Positions 61,531 through 64,000 of a stretch of DNA of 64,000 bases are shown piece after piece. Origin of the DNA: Geosiphon pyriformis (lineage: Eukaryota > Glomeromycota > Glomeromycetes > Archaeosporales > Geosiphonaceae); the NCBI GenBank assembly GCA_016748015.1, contig JAAOMT010000514.1, positions 290,487-354,486 on the forward strand, written 5' to 3'. A program made the position numbers and the translations under genes. The notes beneath the pieces were generated by a model. That model saw nothing but the letters and a program-made list of their open reading frames with translations, was not told the origin of the DNA and made no database searches. The stretch's first letter is position 1; every line of letters starts with the position of its first letter.

Positions 61531-62200
61531 TGTTATGGTTGAAACACATAGTTTTTATTAATTATCACATGTATTAGCCAATGATGTCATATAATTAGCC
61601 ATCCTATTTTTAGATAGTGATCGTTGACCTAATCAATGACCTGACCGTTGACCTGATCATTGACCTGATCATTGACCTGGTCGTTGACCACTTTAGATAG
61701 CTATATAAGCAATGATTCCCTTAGCTGTAGAAAGACATGATAAAAGTAACAAAATAAACAATATCAATTACTTCCTCTCATAATTGCTTATTCCCCTTTC
61801 CTTACCTTCAAGTATCTACTTGTTGGCATTCACATACCTTATCTTTTCCCCTTCTTGATTTGTATTTGTTAGAATTAGCCTGAGAAGCAATTGGCTTGCT
61901 CTTGTAATTCATTGAATAAAGAAACGATTGAAAAGTACAACGATACCTGTTATTGATTCTAAGAATCGCCGAGTTGAGACATAGCAGCGGTGTTATCTTG
62001 TTGACAATCACGGACTATTCCTCTACCTTCAGATTTAAGAAAAGATTAGCGACTGTGATTTTTATGAAACTGATCACACACATTGAATTCCTACTTATTC
62101 AATTCACTCCCTTATTGTAATTTCTTCTTTGTTTATTTCCATCACCATACAATACTGTTCTCCCTTACTATCCGTTAGCTTGTTACTCCAACCCATAACA
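61531..62200 (+). repeat. Gypsy-B2 subtype LTR acting as 5' LTR of copy 4
   Basis: 670 bp, TGTTATGGTTGAAACAC...CCCATAACA, matching the subtype at 39244-39921. Visible LTR signals are a TATA box TATATAA at 61702-61708, just after the minisatellite, and GAATAAA at 61914-61920, which could serve polyadenylation. Confidence 0.88.
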
Positions 62201-62206
62201 TAAAAG

Positions 62207-62220
62207 TGGTGCTCCCTGTG
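62207..62220 (+). promoter_or_regulatory. Gypsy-B copy 4 primer-binding site
   Basis: TGGTGCTCCCTGTG, 6 nt after the LTR end. The TGG start fits a tRNA 3' CCA end, and the same sequence sits after each gypsy-B 5' LTR in the window. The tRNA was not identified. Confidence 0.7.
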
Positions 62221-62252
62221 AGGTTGTCAAAATTCACTTATTCCCTCATTGT

Positions 62253-63806
62253 ATGAGTGATTACTTATATCTGCCACAGCAATCAGAAGAATACTTTGCA
62301 GTACACAACAGAAACGACCAAAGTTTCATTAAACTTAATCCTCTGCCCTCCTGCTTGATCTGCTTCTCCCTTGAAGAACAATCCAGTAGACAATTCTAAG
62401 ACTTTTGGAACTGGTTCCTGAACAAGCATTCAGCTGAAACCTACACAGCTTATACAACCTATTACTTTGACCAAGCTTATTTTAAAAACAACTTTGAAGA
62501 AAGAAACAACAGTATCAATCAGCTCTTATATTCTGCAACCTTTGAACAACAGCCCCCTGATTTCGAATATCTGAATCATCAAATCCACATTTGGATTGCT
62601 GCCCATCAAGCAACTGAAACTCCCTTTGAAACAGAAGAAGAAAGCTACCAAACTGCCCCTGTTTTTGATCTTTTATCAAGCAAATCAGACTCGTCTACAC
62701 AAACAGTTACCTCTGAACCAATGGCTAATGACCCCATGCAAGCAAACATTCTGGCCGCCCTCCAAGGTATACAAACTGCTCTACGGCGAAGAAACAACAC
62801 CCCAATACTATTATTTAGAGATGATGCACAAGATCCAATTGAATGGTTGGATGACTTTGAAAGAGCTGCTACAGCCAATCAATATGATGATGAGTACAAG
62901 TTCCAAATTGTTGGTGGCTACCTTCAAGGATCCCCTGCTACCTGGTTCTCACAAAAAACAGATGCCAATGCCCAGCAAAGAATCATTAGATGGACACCAG
63001 CAAATGTGAGAGAAATCAACACTTCTTTCACTACCCAGTTTGAAAACAAGTTCAGAACCCCAATATTAATATCAAAATGACGTATGGAATTGGAAAGAAG
63101 AACCCAAGGTTCCAGTGAAGTTGTAACCAAATACGCCAAAGCAATCAGAAAGTTAATCAAACGAGTAGACACTGGAAGAAATTGGACAGAAGAGCAGAAA
63201 ATTCACTTCTTCACAAAAGGATTGAGAACTGATCTATCGTATGCTCTTTGGCCCCTTCTGGCCCTGAAAGATAATCCCACCATGGATATGGCCATTGAAT
63301 TAGCACAAAGAATTGAAGACAACCAAAGGATGCACTTGGGATCCACACTACCAGTTTTTGCTCCTGTTCCTGTCATGGCTCCTGCCCCTCAAATGGCTGC
63401 TACTTCTTTTGCCACTCACACTCAAGATCCAAATGAACAGTTAATAGACAGACTCACAGCAAATCTTGCTCGGTTATTAGAACTCTTAGCCCAAGCAGTC
63501 AGAGAAAATCAGCAACCACAAAGACCCAAATTTGAACCATGCTTCAATCAGCCCCAGCAACTACCTTATCAAAGACAACAAAATCGTGGCCCACCTGTAT
63601 GCTATTGCTGTGGATTAACTGGACACTTTTCAAGAAATTGCAACAATACTCCACTGCCTCTACCAGTCCCCAGAAACAATGATGCTCAGAACAACAGGAT
63701 CAACAACAACAATGTGCCCAACCAAAGACCCAATCATGCCAACATCAATTTCTTTGGAGAGGATCCCCTAGTTGAAGCCACTGTTTATCAGCCTTTAAAC
63801 TGGTAG
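62253..63806 (+). pseudogene. Gypsy-B copy 4 gag, nearly intact
   Basis: One frame of 517 codons from MSDYLYLPQQSEEYF to PLNW-stop, broken only by TAA at 62396-62398 (CAA expected) and TGA at 63078-63080 (TGG expected, in ILISK*RMELERR). The N-terminal ~150 residues are of unknown type. The capsid-like part (WLDDFERAATANQYDDEYKF, FTTQFENKFRTPILISK, RTDLSYALWPLLALKDNPTM) resembles retrotransposon gag. A Gln-rich stretch and the CCHC knuckle CYCCGLTGHFSRNC follow at ~63600. It is the best-preserved gag here and sits directly behind an LTR and primer-binding site. The gag end overlaps pol by a -1 shift. Confidence 0.88.
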
Positions 63807-63836
63807 GCGCACCTCCAAAGGGTGAGAGTGCAAGCC
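63794..63836 (+). promoter_or_regulatory. Gypsy-B -1 frameshift signal: TTTAAAC plus stem-loop
   Basis: TTTAAAC at 63794-63800 lies in the gag frame as T TTA AAC, the X-XXY-YYZ pattern of -1 slippery sites. The gag stop TAG is at 63804-63806. After a 5-nt spacer, 63806-63815 (GGCGCACCTC) can pair with 63824-63836 (GAG-A-GTGC-AA-GCC) around an 8-nt loop, giving 10 base pairs with two small bulges. The -1 frame opens at once into pol (LVGAPPKGESASQ). Heptamer and frames are seen; frameshifting itself is inferred. Confidence 0.8.
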
Positions 63837-64000
63837 AACCAGAAGAAAACTCCTTTTATGCTCTTAACCTAACTGATGATAACCATAACATAGATGAACT
63901 AGCAATCAACACTTCTGAATCAACAAGAAAGAAGAAAAAAGCCAAGGTTGATTTCATTATAGATCCAAACAAGGCATCCAAATCAACTGTTGATAACAAT
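63801..64000 (+). pseudogene. Gypsy-B copy 4 pol N-terminus, runs off the window
   Basis: The -1 frame after the slippery site is open to the window end: LVGAPPKGESASQPEENSF, then NIDELAINTSESTRKKKKAK and VDFIIDPNKASKSTVDNN. It matches the pol start of the other copies and should lead into the protease just outside the window. No stop is seen in this piece. Confidence 0.75.

Overview
The window looks like a piece of nuclear genome from a repeat-rich, AT-rich early-diverging fungus. Four host genes with short spliceosomal introns sit in the first 9.4 kb. The remaining ~54 kb is a nested pile of decayed retrotransposons. The host proteins look fungal (an Spc24-type kinetochore protein, glucose-6-phosphate isomerase, cytosolic asparaginyl-tRNA synthetase). 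One intron has the signature of the minor (U12) spliceosome, which has been lost from most Dikarya but kept in several early-diverging lineages. With the heavy TE load and AT-rich DNA, a Mucoromycota/Glomeromycotina fungus (for example a Gigaspora-like arbuscular mycorrhizal species) is my best guess; this is inference, not proof.

Layout. 1-1242: AT-rich DNA and the SPC24 promoter. 1243-2174 (+): SPC24, five exons, one AT-AC intron. 2435-4378 (-): glucose-6-phosphate isomerase, four exons, convergent with SPC24. 4590-5719 (-): secreted cysteine-rich protein, two exons. 5720-7160: AT-rich intergenic. 7161-9391 (-): asparaginyl-tRNA synthetase, eight exons. 9602-26990 (-): a LINE (RRM-like/CCHC ORF1; endonuclease-RT-RNase H ORF2) carrying a solo LTR (10573-11331) and a complete but dead 9.9-kb Ty3/gypsy element (gypsy-A, 15401-25293) with a dUTPase domain and an extra Cys-rich domain. 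27195-31006: older LINE tails and ORF1-type elements. 31007-40846 (-): a nearly full-length second Ty3/gypsy element (gypsy-B) with three solo LTRs inside it. 40847-41741 (+): 3' end of another LINE. 41742-53422 (-): a second gypsy-B copy, cut up by ORF1-only LINE derivatives and a solo LTR. 53423-64000 (+): further gypsy-B copies, one split by two tandem ORF1-only elements, then repeated LTR-PBS-gag modules and the gag/pol start of a copy that runs off the window.

How the parts relate. The ORF1-only elements share their 3' tail with the ORF2-bearing LINE at 40847-41741, so they are probably non-autonomous derivatives moved in trans. They sit in gypsy-B gag sequences and in each other, with 12-14 bp target duplications. 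Gypsy-B joins gag to pol by what looks like a textbook -1 ribosomal frameshift signal (TTTAAAC, 5-nt spacer, stem-loop), and the slippery heptamer is kept in all four copies. Nearly all TE coding sequence is broken by C-to-T/G-to-A transitions that also hit catalytic residues, suggesting methylation- or RIP-like decay. I see no rRNA, tRNA or CRISPR.
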